Source of the DNA: Pontederia crassipes
Taxonomy: Eukaryota > Streptophyta > Magnoliopsida > Commelinales > Pontederiaceae
Assembly (NCBI GenBank): GCA_030549335.1
Contig: CM060195.1
Coordinates: 23,688,874-23,752,873, forward strand
Reading direction: 5' to 3'
Length of the DNA stretch: 64,000 nt
Both the position numbers and the translations under genes were made by a program. Position 1 is the first letter of the stretch. Each line of letters begins with the position of its first letter. The notes under the pieces are model-generated. The model worked only from the letters and a program-made list of their open reading frames with translations. It was not told where the DNA came from and did not search any database. This document shows, piece by piece, positions 48,051 through 59,888 of this stretch.

Positions 48051-51020
48051 TGTGTCACGCCTCACATATAAATATAATCAAAGTATGAAATATAATGACT
48101 TTAAAGATTTAATAAAGTAATTAAAATTAATTATTCAATAATTGCATAATATAAAGGTTTAGCTTAACATAAAGCATAAAGACAAGAAGTTTCATGATAA
48201 TCTCGGACATCGATAGAATAATAGATGCAATGTATCTAAGACATGAACTCTTTATTCAATCCTATCCCATGTGCAATTCTATCATTAATTAATCTTGATT
48301 ACCTACATGGATCCAAAGTGTAGGATTTTTCAGTTAAATAATGTAAATGTCCAATGCATGTTATGATTTTAAAACAAAATATATACTACATGTCATTGTT
48401 ATGTATTCTCATATAAAAAAGTAAATGCATGGATGATGCGAAATCTAACATGATCATCTATATGTCATATATTGTCATGAATATAGTATCTGCGTAAACA
48501 TCAATACATCATGCTTATAATCTTCTTTGCATCCTTGCACTTTACTTTTCCTCGGGATCTCTTTATAGTCCTTTGGACATTACTTTAATTGTCATCATTT
48601 CATTCTTTCTTTCTTTGTAATAAGACACTTCAAAGTTCATACTTCAGTTTGAACTTTTTTATCCTATGATATTTTTTTTATCTTAACTTAGTTGAAGATC
48701 ACTACCATCACATAGGCTAAGTAGATTTGGCAAATGCCATGTTCCATGTCCGTAGCTATCTTAGAACACACATATCGTTGAGTATGAAAAGTTTTTTATG
48801 AGAAATATATACACAAATATGTAATGAACCTTATTTCTCAATTTTAACTTTGATGGGAGATATGAATATATTATTCAACTAGTGCATTATACTTTTTCAA
48901 ACATCAAACATTTACGTTCGAGTTTTTAAATTTTAATCTAATTATGATTGAGCATACATAATGTTATCAAGGTTTATAACAATCAATAAACATAATTAAG
49001 TAATATTTATACTTAAGAAAATAACTCAAAACCATAAAGGGTCATATCTACTGTTCACAATTGTGAAACCAAGTTTCACATAGGTGATTTGTTTGTCATG
49101 ACCGGGAAAATAAGGTTCATGCCCGCAAATTATTTTCATCACGGTTTGTGAATCTAAGGTTCACACCCTGACTATATGTGGTGGTGACAATAAATTTTAC
49201 TAACACCACACATAACTCTTTTCCTTATTCCTTTCAAAGCTCTAGCACTTTCCTCCCTGGCTGGCCACAAGGGAGAAAGAGGGGCGCCGCTCTTTTCTCC
49301 TTTGTCAGTCGCAAGGGAGCGATCCCCTTTTCTCCCTTCAACGGCGCCACACGCAAGGGAGAAAGGGGGTGTTGGGCCCTAGTGCGAACTCACCAATGAG
49401 TTCACACAAGGGGGCTGCGCCCCCCTTTTCTTCCTTGCCGGCATTGGTGAAGGAGAAAAGGGGCAACTGGCCCCCCTTCCTCTCTCCTCTCCAGCATCAG
49501 AGGGGAGAGGGGGAGGGGGGCCAATGCCCCCTTGCTCCTCTTCGGTGTTGACGGTGCAGCAGCCTCAGGCGGCCATCCATTTTTTATTTTTTATATTTTA
49601 TCGTCATCATCGCAATCAGGGAACTGGCTTCAGGAGGACGACACATGCAAGAAAGTCAAAGATCGAGGATATTCCAAATACAAATTAATGTTAGGGGGTC
49701 GAGTATTTAGAACACCCAAAGTTGAGATCGCATATCCTAAGTAGGATCGTAAGATTGTACGATTTAATAACCTTGCTTACTATGTTAATTTACATAGAGA
49801 AGTTATATTCCTACTTACCATCGTATATAGGATACTGCTTAACAAGCTTCTTTTATATGGAGTAGAGTTTAACCTTATGATCGCTCATATGTAGTCATTT
49901 CTAGATCACCAATATCATACAAGAAAAGAGTGATATACAAGAAAATATGAAAATATGTTTTTCATCATGTGAATAAGTTATAATGCATGAAGTGATACTA
50001 AGTTTTGTAACACTTTGAAAATTCACACCAAAGGTTAGTATTATCTAGGGGACTTTGGGTGTCTTACATCATAATTATAAATATAATAAGATATAGTGGA
50101 AGACTTAATGAATTAAAATAATTTAATTGATAGGAGCAATAGAGAATAACACAAAAATCCTTAATAGCAATTAAAAGACACTATATATCTAAACTTCACC
50201 CCATAAAGAGACTTATAAAAACTTAATAAATCTTAGCATGTGCGACTTTGATGGAACTGAGTCACCATCATTCTTATTATCTACATGGATTTATGTTATA
50301 GAATTTTTGAGTATGTAAAGATCATGTAATGTCATAATTATGCATCATATTATAACATAAAATAATGCATTAGTGACATGACTCATAGCATAATAGTTTA
50401 CATGTCATACATCAACATACATAACATATTGACACAAACATCAGTAGTCAATCATCACATCATATACAAGGATAAAGATTATATTATTATATTTTTTTTT
50501 ATTTTTTACATCTTCATGTTTTTTCCTTAAGGTTGCTTTATAAACCCCTTTAGAGGCAACTTTATCTTTCTTTCTTTATCATAAGATATATTGGAGTTAT
50601 TACTTCATTTTGAACATATTTATTTCATGATACTGCTAATATTAACTTAATTGAAAAATCAAGCCACTATTGTCATGCTCCAAAAAGCAACTCCCACCAC
50701 ATGAGAAGGACCACACTTGGAGACGCTAATAAATACTATGACTTTGATCAATATATTGATTAAGATTAGTCAACAATCAGATATATCAACAAGACTAATG
50801 ACTAAATACAAAAGAGTAGAAAGTAAAGATAGCAATAAATTCCCAAGGTCGAAGGGTTTAATAAAAACATCAAAACTACTTGATGGAAAGTATCATTCTT
50901 ATTATGTTAAAGCTTATAAGAATACAAAATAAAAGACAATAAGGTCCCTCAATTTATGTGCATGTCAACCGCTCGGGCATTGTTGCATACATCATTTACA
51001 CTATCTATCACTATCCTATT
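48051..51020. repeat. Old LTR-like remnants
   Basis: TGTCACGCCTCAC at 48053 and TGTAACACTTTG at 50006 look like LTR starts. Each is followed by sequence with the same order of motifs (ACATGGATcc..., 'atgcatgttatga', 'catgtcat') as the LTRs at 37015 and 41817, but strongly diverged. 49220-49560 is GC-richer with a CCTTTTCTCC/GGGAGAAAGGGG inverted character. The ORFs here are short and unrecognised. Right-hand ends could not be fixed with confidence. Confidence 0.45.
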
Positions 51021-51092
51021 CCTTTAGTCACACCTAAATCCATGGCTTAGTTCTAATCCCAACTATTACATCTCATAATTGTGTTTAGCAAT

Positions 51093-54077
51093 TGATAGTG
51101 ATATTTGGGATTGAGTAGTGATAACTTGCTGAAATTAAAAAAAGGGTTAAATTTTTAAATTTTTGGTCTCCCAACTCACTAGCTGCAAGTGCACAAGTAA
51201 GTTGTAGTAGACTCAGGTTGTCGTATCCACAAGAATTTGAAGTCCTAAACTACTTAAAAACAATTTAGATTAATCCTAGTTAAGGTAGCAAAAATAGATT
51301 TTTAATTGAAAGTGAAAACAAATTTTTAACTAGTGTAGAATGATAACAGGTTTTGGGGTTTTGAAAACTTCTGTAAAACTGAATTATAAATGTTAAATTA
51401 ATGACAAAAAATGTTTAACTACCAATGAGAAAGGTTCTTCTAGGATTTGGGGTTCATCTATATTAATTAATGATGGAATGTATCAAGTTATCATTAAATG
51501 TCCAACTTTTGATTCAACCTGAAAATGGCTGTTCCCACAGCTTAATTGGCTTCTAACTAAGCAATATATGATTATATAATTGTTAGCTAGGTTAAATCAA
51601 AAGAGGGTCCTCACTGAAAATCAAGTTATCAATGGATTCAAATAAAGGCTCAATGTTGATTTTTACAATTCAAAGAAATTCTGAAATGATAACTTGAAAT
51701 TGCAATCTTAAAAAGATGGAACCACTCCAAACAATCAAACCAGCATGAAATCTATTCAATAATGGTGCTTGTGCTCCTTGATTCATCTCTGAATTCCAGG
51801 AGGATTTGAATTCAACCTCTTGGTTGCAAGGAAAATGAAATTCACACAAACACAACTCAATTGGAAATGCAAAGCATATGACCACAGGAATTCACAATTG
51901 TCATTGCTCCTTGGCCCATTTCTGGATCTCAATGATGACCTGATGATTACCTCTCAGCAGTGGATTAAGTTGAGGCTTGACGATGGAAATTTGAATTTAA
52001 ATAGAAACCAGAAAATAGGAAGTGAAATTCTGCAATTCAGAAATTCAGAATTATAAATCAATGGAAATCTGATTTACCAACTGATTCTTGACCCATCTCT
52101 GGACTGCAAGACATCCCTAAAGTTCACTTATCAGTGATTGAAAGAAATCAGGGGATTCAATTGGTAAAACAGATTTCAATAAGAAATTAGAAAGATAACA
52201 TTCAGGATTTCAGTTCAGAAATTAGAAAATAGAATTCTGCAATTTAGAAATCTGAAATATTAATCCATGGAATCAGGTTTATCAATTACTTCTTGATCCA
52301 TCTCTAGACTGCAAGAGATCCTTAAGGTTCATCTCTCAATGATTGAATAAAATCAGGGAATTCAATTGATAAAATAATTCCAGCAGAAAATCAGGAAAAA
52401 TTAGAATTCAGGCTTCTAATTCAGAAATCTGAGGAACAATATGATTTGAGTCAAAATGATTGTCCAAACATCTTGATTCATTTCTGAACAAGATAGGAAC
52501 AATAACCACATCCTAGTGACTCAATTAATCAGATTGAGAGTGAAGAACAGGTTCAAATAGCCATAGAAATCAGAATCAGATTCAAAAATTCAGAAAATCA
52601 GAAAACTGGAAATCAGAAATAAGATTGCAATAGAATGAAATCCAAAAATATGATACTATCTCTTAATTCATTCCTGAAAGATGATTAGATCAAACAAGAC
52701 TTCCCAGTCATCAATTACAAATAGATCTAATGATAGCATAGCTCAAATCAGTACATGATATTTTTGAAATCTAAAAATCATGATTGATTTTAGTGCAGGA
52801 TTATAAATCAGTCCACATCCATCCAAAATTAATCTAAACTACTACCCTATCCTAGAAGAAATGGAGTTTAGCTCCTCATATTTATAAAGCTTGACATCAA
52901 ATGGAATGAGAAACAGATACAAATCATTGATGCTTGAAGACTCTCGACCAGCAGCTCCTCCAGCAGAAACCCTTCCCTGCTCCAAATCCTCAATGTCCAG
53001 CCCCCCTCTCTCCTCCAGAAATTCCACCTTTTATATCACTCCTTTTCACCCTTTGATCAGCATCAGAACATTCTTCCAACCCCTGATTAAGCCACCTGTC
53101 CACTGCCAGAATTCCAGCTGCTGCAGGTACTTTTGTGCAGGAAAAAGTAGATGGTCCCCCCTACTTTTTCCATTTTTTGGTCACCTTTTCTCCTTACTAC
53201 AAAAATTCAAACAGCAAGCATCAAAGCTCTTGAGTAGTATTTTGACAAATAAGAATTAGGATAATGATAGTTATTAGCTCCAACTTCAGATGGGATTAAG
53301 TGTTGTGCAAGAGTGATAACATATATCGATTTTTAATGATTTTAGGGGTCCGAAATGATAACTTGTCACAAATCATGTAAATTATCCAAATGCAAGTGAT
53401 TCAAAGCATTAGAAGCATCAAATGGACTAGAGTAACAAGTGAGTGCATTCAGAAATTAAATATGAATGAGATCTCTAAGAAGTGATAACTTGGGTGCCCA
53501 AAAACGATAACTTATATGACTTAAAAATGATAACTTGTGATAACTTGAGTTGTGATTATCCAAATGTGATGAAATTTGACCAGCAATGAGTTAGAACAAT
53601 AATAAGATGATTGCTTAAGGTCCCTGTGCAGAATTAATGGTTTTGCATGTCGAAATGATAGAATTGTCCTTTAACGATAACTTGACACTTGAAAAATGAT
53701 AACTTGTTCAAATGGACTTAAAACTTTGCACAAGTTGAGATGTGACTATCCAAATATGATTTATGCATGATAATGATGGATTTAGGGCAAAAAAACCATT
53801 GAAAATTAGTTCATTCAAAATAATGATAACTTGACATATAATAATGATAACTTGTCCTCAAAATGATAACTTGGCATAGAATTTAAATATTAATGGATTT
53901 TGGCATTTCAGAACCTCTATGCACATGGAATTAAGTATGAAATGAGGAATATCAACTAGTTATCACAATGTGTGCATTCCAAGCATAATTGACCCAAATA
54001 TATGCAAAAGTGGGACTTGATATGTGTGAAAAGCATCTAAAATGGGCTAGAAACATATAGTGATCAGCAAGTGATCA
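51093..54077 (-). mobile_element. LTR unit, family J, nested in family A copy 2 (2,985 bp, TSD GCAAT)
   Basis: It starts TGATAGTGATATTTGGG and ends AGTGATCA, with GCAAT at 51088-51092 and 54078-54082. Comparison with copy 1 of the host LTR confirms the empty site. On the minus strand it has a TATA box (TTTATAAATATGAGG near 52880) and an end region with CTTGTGGATACGACA and CTTGTGCACTTGCAGCTAG, a signature of plant Athila/Ogre-type LTRs. It is therefore probably a solo LTR on the minus strand. A reiterated TGATAACTTG motif fills its upstream (U3) part. No gene is seen; the 122-codon ORF at 52891 lies in the leader and is unrecognised. Confidence 0.82.
53350..53870 (-). repeat. Reiterated TGATAACTTG motif in the U3 region of LTR J
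   Basis: About ten copies of (T/C)GATAACTT(G) occur at irregular spacing (near 53357, 53484, 53506, 53530, 53539, 53676, 53699, 53823, 53842, 53860). Two more lie near the other end (51120 and 51687). Spacing varies from under 10 to over 100 bases, so this is not a simple tandem array. Position upstream of the LTR promoter suggests reiterated protein-binding sites (inference). Confidence 0.7.
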
Positions 54078-54649
54078 GCAATTCTATAAATAAAATCGGA
54101 AAAACCTTCTCCCTTATTTATCTCATGAACTCATCAAAGTTTAATCATAAGATATAAGGCATAATATTCACATATTGTCATTATATATTTTTTCCACAAA
54201 TCATCTCACATATAACACCCCACGTGATAAGGTTCCATACAATCTTACAAAAAGTTTCTCATAAACTTAATTACAACATCTATATTTATCTATTACACTC
54301 ATGCTTTCAAAAACAAAAGTGAAGGGGAAAATACAAGTGCTCCAGCGGCTCGACATCTTCTATATGCAACAAAAACAAGCTTCGAGTCGACTTAACTCGA
54401 GAACTTACTACTATCTAAAAATTTTAAAAATGGTACTGTGAGCAACAAACATTTACTTAGTGAGTGGGATAGAAGTATAACATAGGGGAACAATACGAGT
54501 GCATATAATATTTAAATATTCACATTTCTTTCATATGAGAAAGCATTCGAAGCATAAAATATATAACATAAGTTGTCAAATCATGTGAACTTTTACATAA
54601 ATAAAGTAACTCAAGATATCATCATATTTACAATTGAACTCCACACATG

Positions 54650-55030
54650 TGTCATTGTACATACTCATCATAAGTCAATACATATTCCTACATGATCATA
54701 TGTCATACAGTTAAGTAGAGCTTCATAATCATAAGTCTCGAATACGTAGAGCATATCATGAGTCAATACGTATCTCTTCATGATTATGTGTCATACAGTT
54801 AAGTAAAGCTTCACAACATGATTCTCGAATACGCAGAGCATTATATGGGTCAATACATATCCCTCCATGATTGTGTGTCATACAGTTAAACAGAACTTTA
54901 CCATCATGACTCTCGGATACGCAGAGCATAATTGGGTCAATATGTATCCCTTCATAATTGTGTGTCATACAATTAAGCAGAACTTCATAATCATGACTCT
55001 CAGATATGCAGAGCATAACATGGGTCATGC
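54650..55030. repeat. Tandem repeat of about 75-95 bp inside family A copy 2
   Basis: About five units with 'gtcaatacrtatccctycatgat', 'gtgtcatacagttaa' and 'tctcggatacgcagagca'. It is homologous to 890-1195 in copy 1 but with more units, so the array has expanded or contracted since the copies separated. Confidence 0.8.
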
Positions 55031-56874
55031 ACGCATATCAGCGTCCAAAGGGCAAATACACCCGATATACGCCCCCAAAGGCTTTCGAATGCAGTCCCAA
55101 AGACTTTTTTCAAACAACATGGCCAATGAACACATGGAGTTTAACAAATATCAAAATACACATGTCATAATCACATATCATTATCAAGTAAAACTTATTT
55201 AACTTCACTAGCATTGTTTCCTGAAAATATTTTCATGTAAGAGTTTACTCCATCTCATATGAAATTATTAAAACATATCATAAATATCTTTCCCAAGATA
55301 TGTTTCGTCAATAACAATAATCTTTACTTGAAATAATATTATAAATAAAAGAAGTAACATATATCATTTTGCTATGTTGTAAATTTACCCACTCACCTTG
55401 ATACTTTATCCTTTCAAGGAGGTTTTACTAGATTTTCTCCCTTTCTCTTGTAACTTGATATTTTAACCAACAATGCCTTTTTACTTTCCAATCACAACAA
55501 AATAGTATGCAATGCATGCTCATGATGCATGAACGTTCACGCACCTTAAAATGTATATAATATATTCCATTACTAATGTATAATTTCAAATATTTATATT
55601 CATAGGTTATTTAATTCACACTTAAGTGTTGTTCTAAGTGTTGACTAAGTGTTGTCTCAGGATTCCAGACTGAGTATCTATAAATAAATAATTCATAACT
55701 TCTCAACATAAGTGCAAATCTTATGATTATGGAGAAATTAGATTTACTAAGGTTTACAATACCCAAATATCATTGACTAATTACAAGTGAGTAAGTCATA
55801 AAATCCAAGACAATCTGACCTAGGATTTGTGTTCTGTCAGACTGTGTGTTACTGAAAAAATAATTTATAACTTCCATAATAATTGTCTATTTGATGATAC
55901 AAATTTTCATGAAAACTAGACTTCATTATTATTTTTTATAAAAATTGTAGAATTGAACTCCTTGTATGCTCTTCTATAAAAAATAATCAATTAGGTTCAT
56001 GTTCTGTCAATGTCCTGAAACATGACAGAAGAGGCCATACGAAATGAAAAATTCATTTCTCCCAAGATATATGTCAAAAAAGAATGATTCCATCTATAAA
56101 TTTGAATGTGTAATTAATCATATCTAAATTTCAAGCCCTAATTTGAACTATTATAGTTATGCCCTAATTTACAAAGTGAACATGTATGTGACTCGGGACA
56201 GAATAGGCGACCTATGAAGATTGATCCATAACTTCCTCTATATAAATGAGTTTTAGGTGGTTTGGGTGGCCATGGAAATCTAACTTCGAAAGAATTACCC
56301 ATACAAAATTTCAGGATCTATGGATTTGAAATCACAAAGAAATGAACATCTAAATCACATGGTCAATTTCTGAATTAAGAACTCACTTGAAACAATCAAC
56401 CTTCCCAATTTTCTATGGTCTGTTTCGCTTGAGTTTTACCTCTAGTAATTTTTTCACCGTGAAAGGATAAAGATAGGTTTCTTATGTATTTTTTCAGAAT
56501 TGTCTGACGTCATATGGAAGTTTAGAAAAATATTTCATCAAGCAGTTGTTGACTTGTTTGCTTCAACTGCTTGGAACCCTAAGTGATGGGCAATCACATT
56601 TTTTTATCATAACTAAGTGTTTTAATCCTAATTAAGATTAATCTTATTTAAACATATATATTATAATATTTAAAAATTTTATAATTTTTTTCTATTATCC
56701 TTATATAATTACTTTATAAGGTTTATCAATAATTAAGTACTCATTAAGCTCTAATCGAAATATTAATTACTATATATAAATATCACTAAATGAACATCCA
56801 AACTAACTTAATATGTTAATTAAATTCATGATTATGCAAAGATGATGTTTGTGGAGCACGTATGTGACACCTTT

Positions 56875-57317
56875 AGGAATTAAATTTAAGGGAAGAATTT
56901 TTTTGTGAGCTTTATATCCCAAAGATCAGTAAACACTAACAATAACATTGGATTTTTTTTATACTAAACAAGTAAATCAATATCAAGAATCAATTGGTTT
57001 CATGAAAAGTAAAGGATAGTAATAGATATAAGAAACATTCTTAAATAAGAAAACAACCAATGGAATACATTTGAGATTCTATAAGATTCAATGATAGTGA
57101 CAATCAATCTTTACTTATTTAATGCGGATGACTTTAACCAATTAATAACATGTGGAGTTCAATGAATTTGATGATAATGATAGATGTCAATCAATGATTA
57201 CTTTATTCAATGCATATGACTTTGATACATGACATCTATCCCTTTAGTATTAGGGAATAATTCTTTATTAGTTATATGGTGCACTGTGCGAGCAATACAA
57301 CATTATACTAATGGTTG
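56875..57317. other. AT-rich repeat-derived DNA between LTR and CACTA element
   Basis: No gene. Two similar stretches ('gataatgatagatgtcaatcaatgattac' near 57175 and 'gatagtgacaatcaatctttac' near 57095, each followed by 'ttattcaatgc'-like sequence) suggest a short internal duplication. Confidence 0.35.
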
Positions 57318-57320
57318 ATG

Positions 57321-58300
57321 CACTACAAGAAAATTGTCAAGTAGCGACGCAATATGCAGACGACCCATCTGCTCCGAGCTCATCCGCTGCACCTAATGTG
57401 ACGCAGCTATCGTAACAAATATCGTAGCAGATATCGCAACAGGTGTCGCAACAGCTATCGCAGTAGTTAGCTCCTTTATTGCAGGCGACTCATCTGCATA
57501 ATCAATCCCTGTGAGGCCAAGGACCGAGCATGTCGATATCAAACGTCTGGAATGACAACAACAACTCCCAAACTTAGGATAGAAACTTTTGCATGATATT
57601 AACTATACTTTTGTTACTTATACATTTGTTATTATATATACGTATAGTAATTATATTTTTGTTAGTTCAGTTTATTATTTTTCATATTCTTATTTTTGAT
57701 ATGGTGCTTGTGATGATTGATGAATGCATTTATATGCACTATATAATTGTATGGTGTGGTAAGGGAAGAAAAAATAGCTATAATGGGGCAAAAATATCTG
57801 ACATTAGCGCCTCCATAGCGTTACAATAGCATCACATATATAGTTGACGCTACATTAAATATATCATCCTTCGCGTCATTGAAGCATCCCATTAGCGTCG
57901 ACGTATGGAGCGTCCCTTTAGCGTTGCCTTGGTGACCCCACTGACATGATGTTGGCCTCACATTAGCGCCGAACTAGCGTCAACTAATGCATCCCTTGAG
58001 AACCAGAATCACATCTCTTGTTTTTGCGCCACTTTCGCGTCGCATTAGCGGCGTCAATCGGTTGTTCGCAACGAGTCCTTACGCGTCATCTTAAGTAGAC
58101 ATAGCGTTGATTGTTGACTCTAGTAGCGTCCGTCTCCTTCAGCTTTGGCTCTATCATGATGCTATTAGCCACCGATTGCAGGCGTCTCATATTGTCGGTG
58201 CTAAGTAGACACGAAAGAGACATTGTATTTACCAGAGACGCAATAGAGCTGCAATAGTGTCTCGCTAGTTGGGTCACTATTCGCCGATTTTCTTGTAGTG
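57321..58300. mobile_element. Non-autonomous CACTA element 3 (980 bp, TSD ATG)
   Basis: The termini are CACTACAAGAAAATTG at 57321 and CGATTTTCTTGTAGTG ending at 58300, with ATG at 57318-57320 and 58301-58303. Subterminal sequence has repeated TATCGCAACAG (57410-57465) on the left and TAGCGTC/GCGTCG (57800-58150) on the right. There is no transposase. Confidence 0.88.
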
Positions 58301-58303
58301 ATG

Positions 58304-58955
58304 GTTGTACAAATGCCCTTTTTCAAAGGAAGCATGCATCACAACCTTTAGGTGAAACCCTTAACAATGAACTATGACAATGATGATTTTGGCTTAACAT
58401 TTAAACAATTGATACGCCATCTTATTAACTTATTCATCACATTCACATTCATCAATTATATGTGTATGATTGATAATCAAAATGCTCAATGAAGTAGGGT
58501 TATGAAATAATCATTTCATTCCAAAACTCTATACAATAAATTTAGGGTTTAACTTGAAAACATATTTAAATGTTAGTGAGTGGGAAACCAAACATGGGAT
58601 TGTGGTGTTGGATCTGGACAAAAATTAGAGGTAGCCCAAGTCACTTTTCGATTTCAACAAAATCAGAGAACAATTTCGTAGAACGAATTCCATGTGGGGG
58701 TCCACAATGAATTTGGGATGGGTTCCATACTCTACAACTTAGAAAGTTAAACGAAACTCAAACCAAGAATTAGAGTGTACAAAACACATTCTGGGTTTAA
58801 ATGTCACAAATTTCTTGATTGATTCGATAGCTAGCTCGATCGAGTTTTTGACGAGGCCCGAGCCAAGTTCTAGCCAATAGACTAACTAGCTCATAGTTGG
58901 GTTTCGGATGGCTCGGCATAGTTTTGGGAGAGGCTTGATTTTGGAAAAATCGAGT
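58304..58955. other. Repeat-derived DNA, no gene seen
   Basis: AT-rich with no coding signal. CTATGACA followed by ATGATG at 58367-58380 is a possible right end of an old LTR that starts at 48053. Direct continuation leads to the left duplication of the Mutator-like element. Confidence 0.35.
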
Positions 58956-58966
58956 TTGATTCCTAT

Positions 58967-59877
58967 TAATGTTTTAAAAATCGCATGCTGACCGAGTCGA
59001 GATTTGACCGGTTCAACCGAGAGTCAACCGATTAAACCGGATTTGTATATAATAATATTATTTATAATTATTTAAGAGTAATTTAATATATAAATTATTA
59101 TAAAAATGATTAAATCAATTAAATATTTTTTTACTGAATGTTAGTTTAAATAATAGATTCCTTTTTAGTATAAATTCCTTTTTATTCTCTTTTCATATGT
59201 AACTCTCTTCTATTTTAGTAGTTTGCTTTTTATTATTACTAATATAACAATCTAACTTTAATTTCAATCTAAATTTATTACTAATATATTATTACCAAAT
59301 TTTATTTTCTTTCCACATATATCTCTCTTTTTATTTAATTTGATTAATATTTTGTTTCTATTTTGATTTATTTCATCTAATCAAGGATTCAAGATCTTTC
59401 CTTTTATTTTCTTATTTTAAGTATTAAATTTTTTCCTTTCTCTCTTTTCACTTTCACGTGCAAAACTTTTCAATTTTATAAAATTATTTAAACATTCATA
59501 TCCCCTAATAAAAGCTTTCCATATTTTATTATTCTCTTAATAATATATTTCAATTTTTATTCATTCTCTCCAACTACCATCTTTCCTTTTATTTTCTTAC
59601 TTTAAATACTTTCCTTATTTTTCTCCTTCAATCTTCATAACCTTCCAATTCCATCTAAAATAATTTGGTAACTTTAAACTTTAATATCCTCTAATAAATT
59701 ATTTCCATATATATTTTTGAAAAATAAAAATAAAAAACCGGATTCACCAGTTCAACCCGATTTTTTCCGATTCAGCCCATTTTTTTTATCAAATCCGGTT
59801 TTACTAATGGACTAGACCGCTTTTCTTACCGGTTCGTGATTGGACCGGTTCAACTGGCTAGTCCGAACCGATTAACA
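58967..59877. mobile_element. Mutator-like MITE (about 911 bp, TSD TTGATTCCTAT)
   Basis: An 11-bp direct repeat TTGATTCCTAT (58956-58966 and 59878-59888) flanks a unit whose ends are imperfect inverted repeats of about 70 bp rich in GACCGGTTCAACCG and AACCGGTT. Target duplications of 9-11 bp are typical of Mutator-like elements. The core is AT-rich and non-coding. Confidence 0.62.
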
Positions 59878-59888
59878 TTGATTCCTAT

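Larger units (their letters stand above)
51026..56869. mobile_element. Solo LTR, family A, copy 2, with nested LTR (5,844 bp, TSD CCTTT)
   Basis: The left end AGTCACACCTAAATCCATGGC corresponds to the TGTCACACCC start of copy 1 with its first base changed; the right end TATGTGACA equals the end of copy 1. CCTTT flanks it at 51021-51025 and 56870-56874. Sequence from 51026-51092 and 54078 onward follows copy 1 (218-2975) in order, with the insertion at 51093-54077 interrupting after TTTAGCAAT. It carries the family's internal tandem repeat at 54650-55030. It has no coding region. Confidence 0.85.

Noticed and set aside
52891..53259. 122-codon ORF on the plus strand
   Set aside because: Antisense to the inferred leader of LTR J, Pro/Ser-rich and unrecognised.
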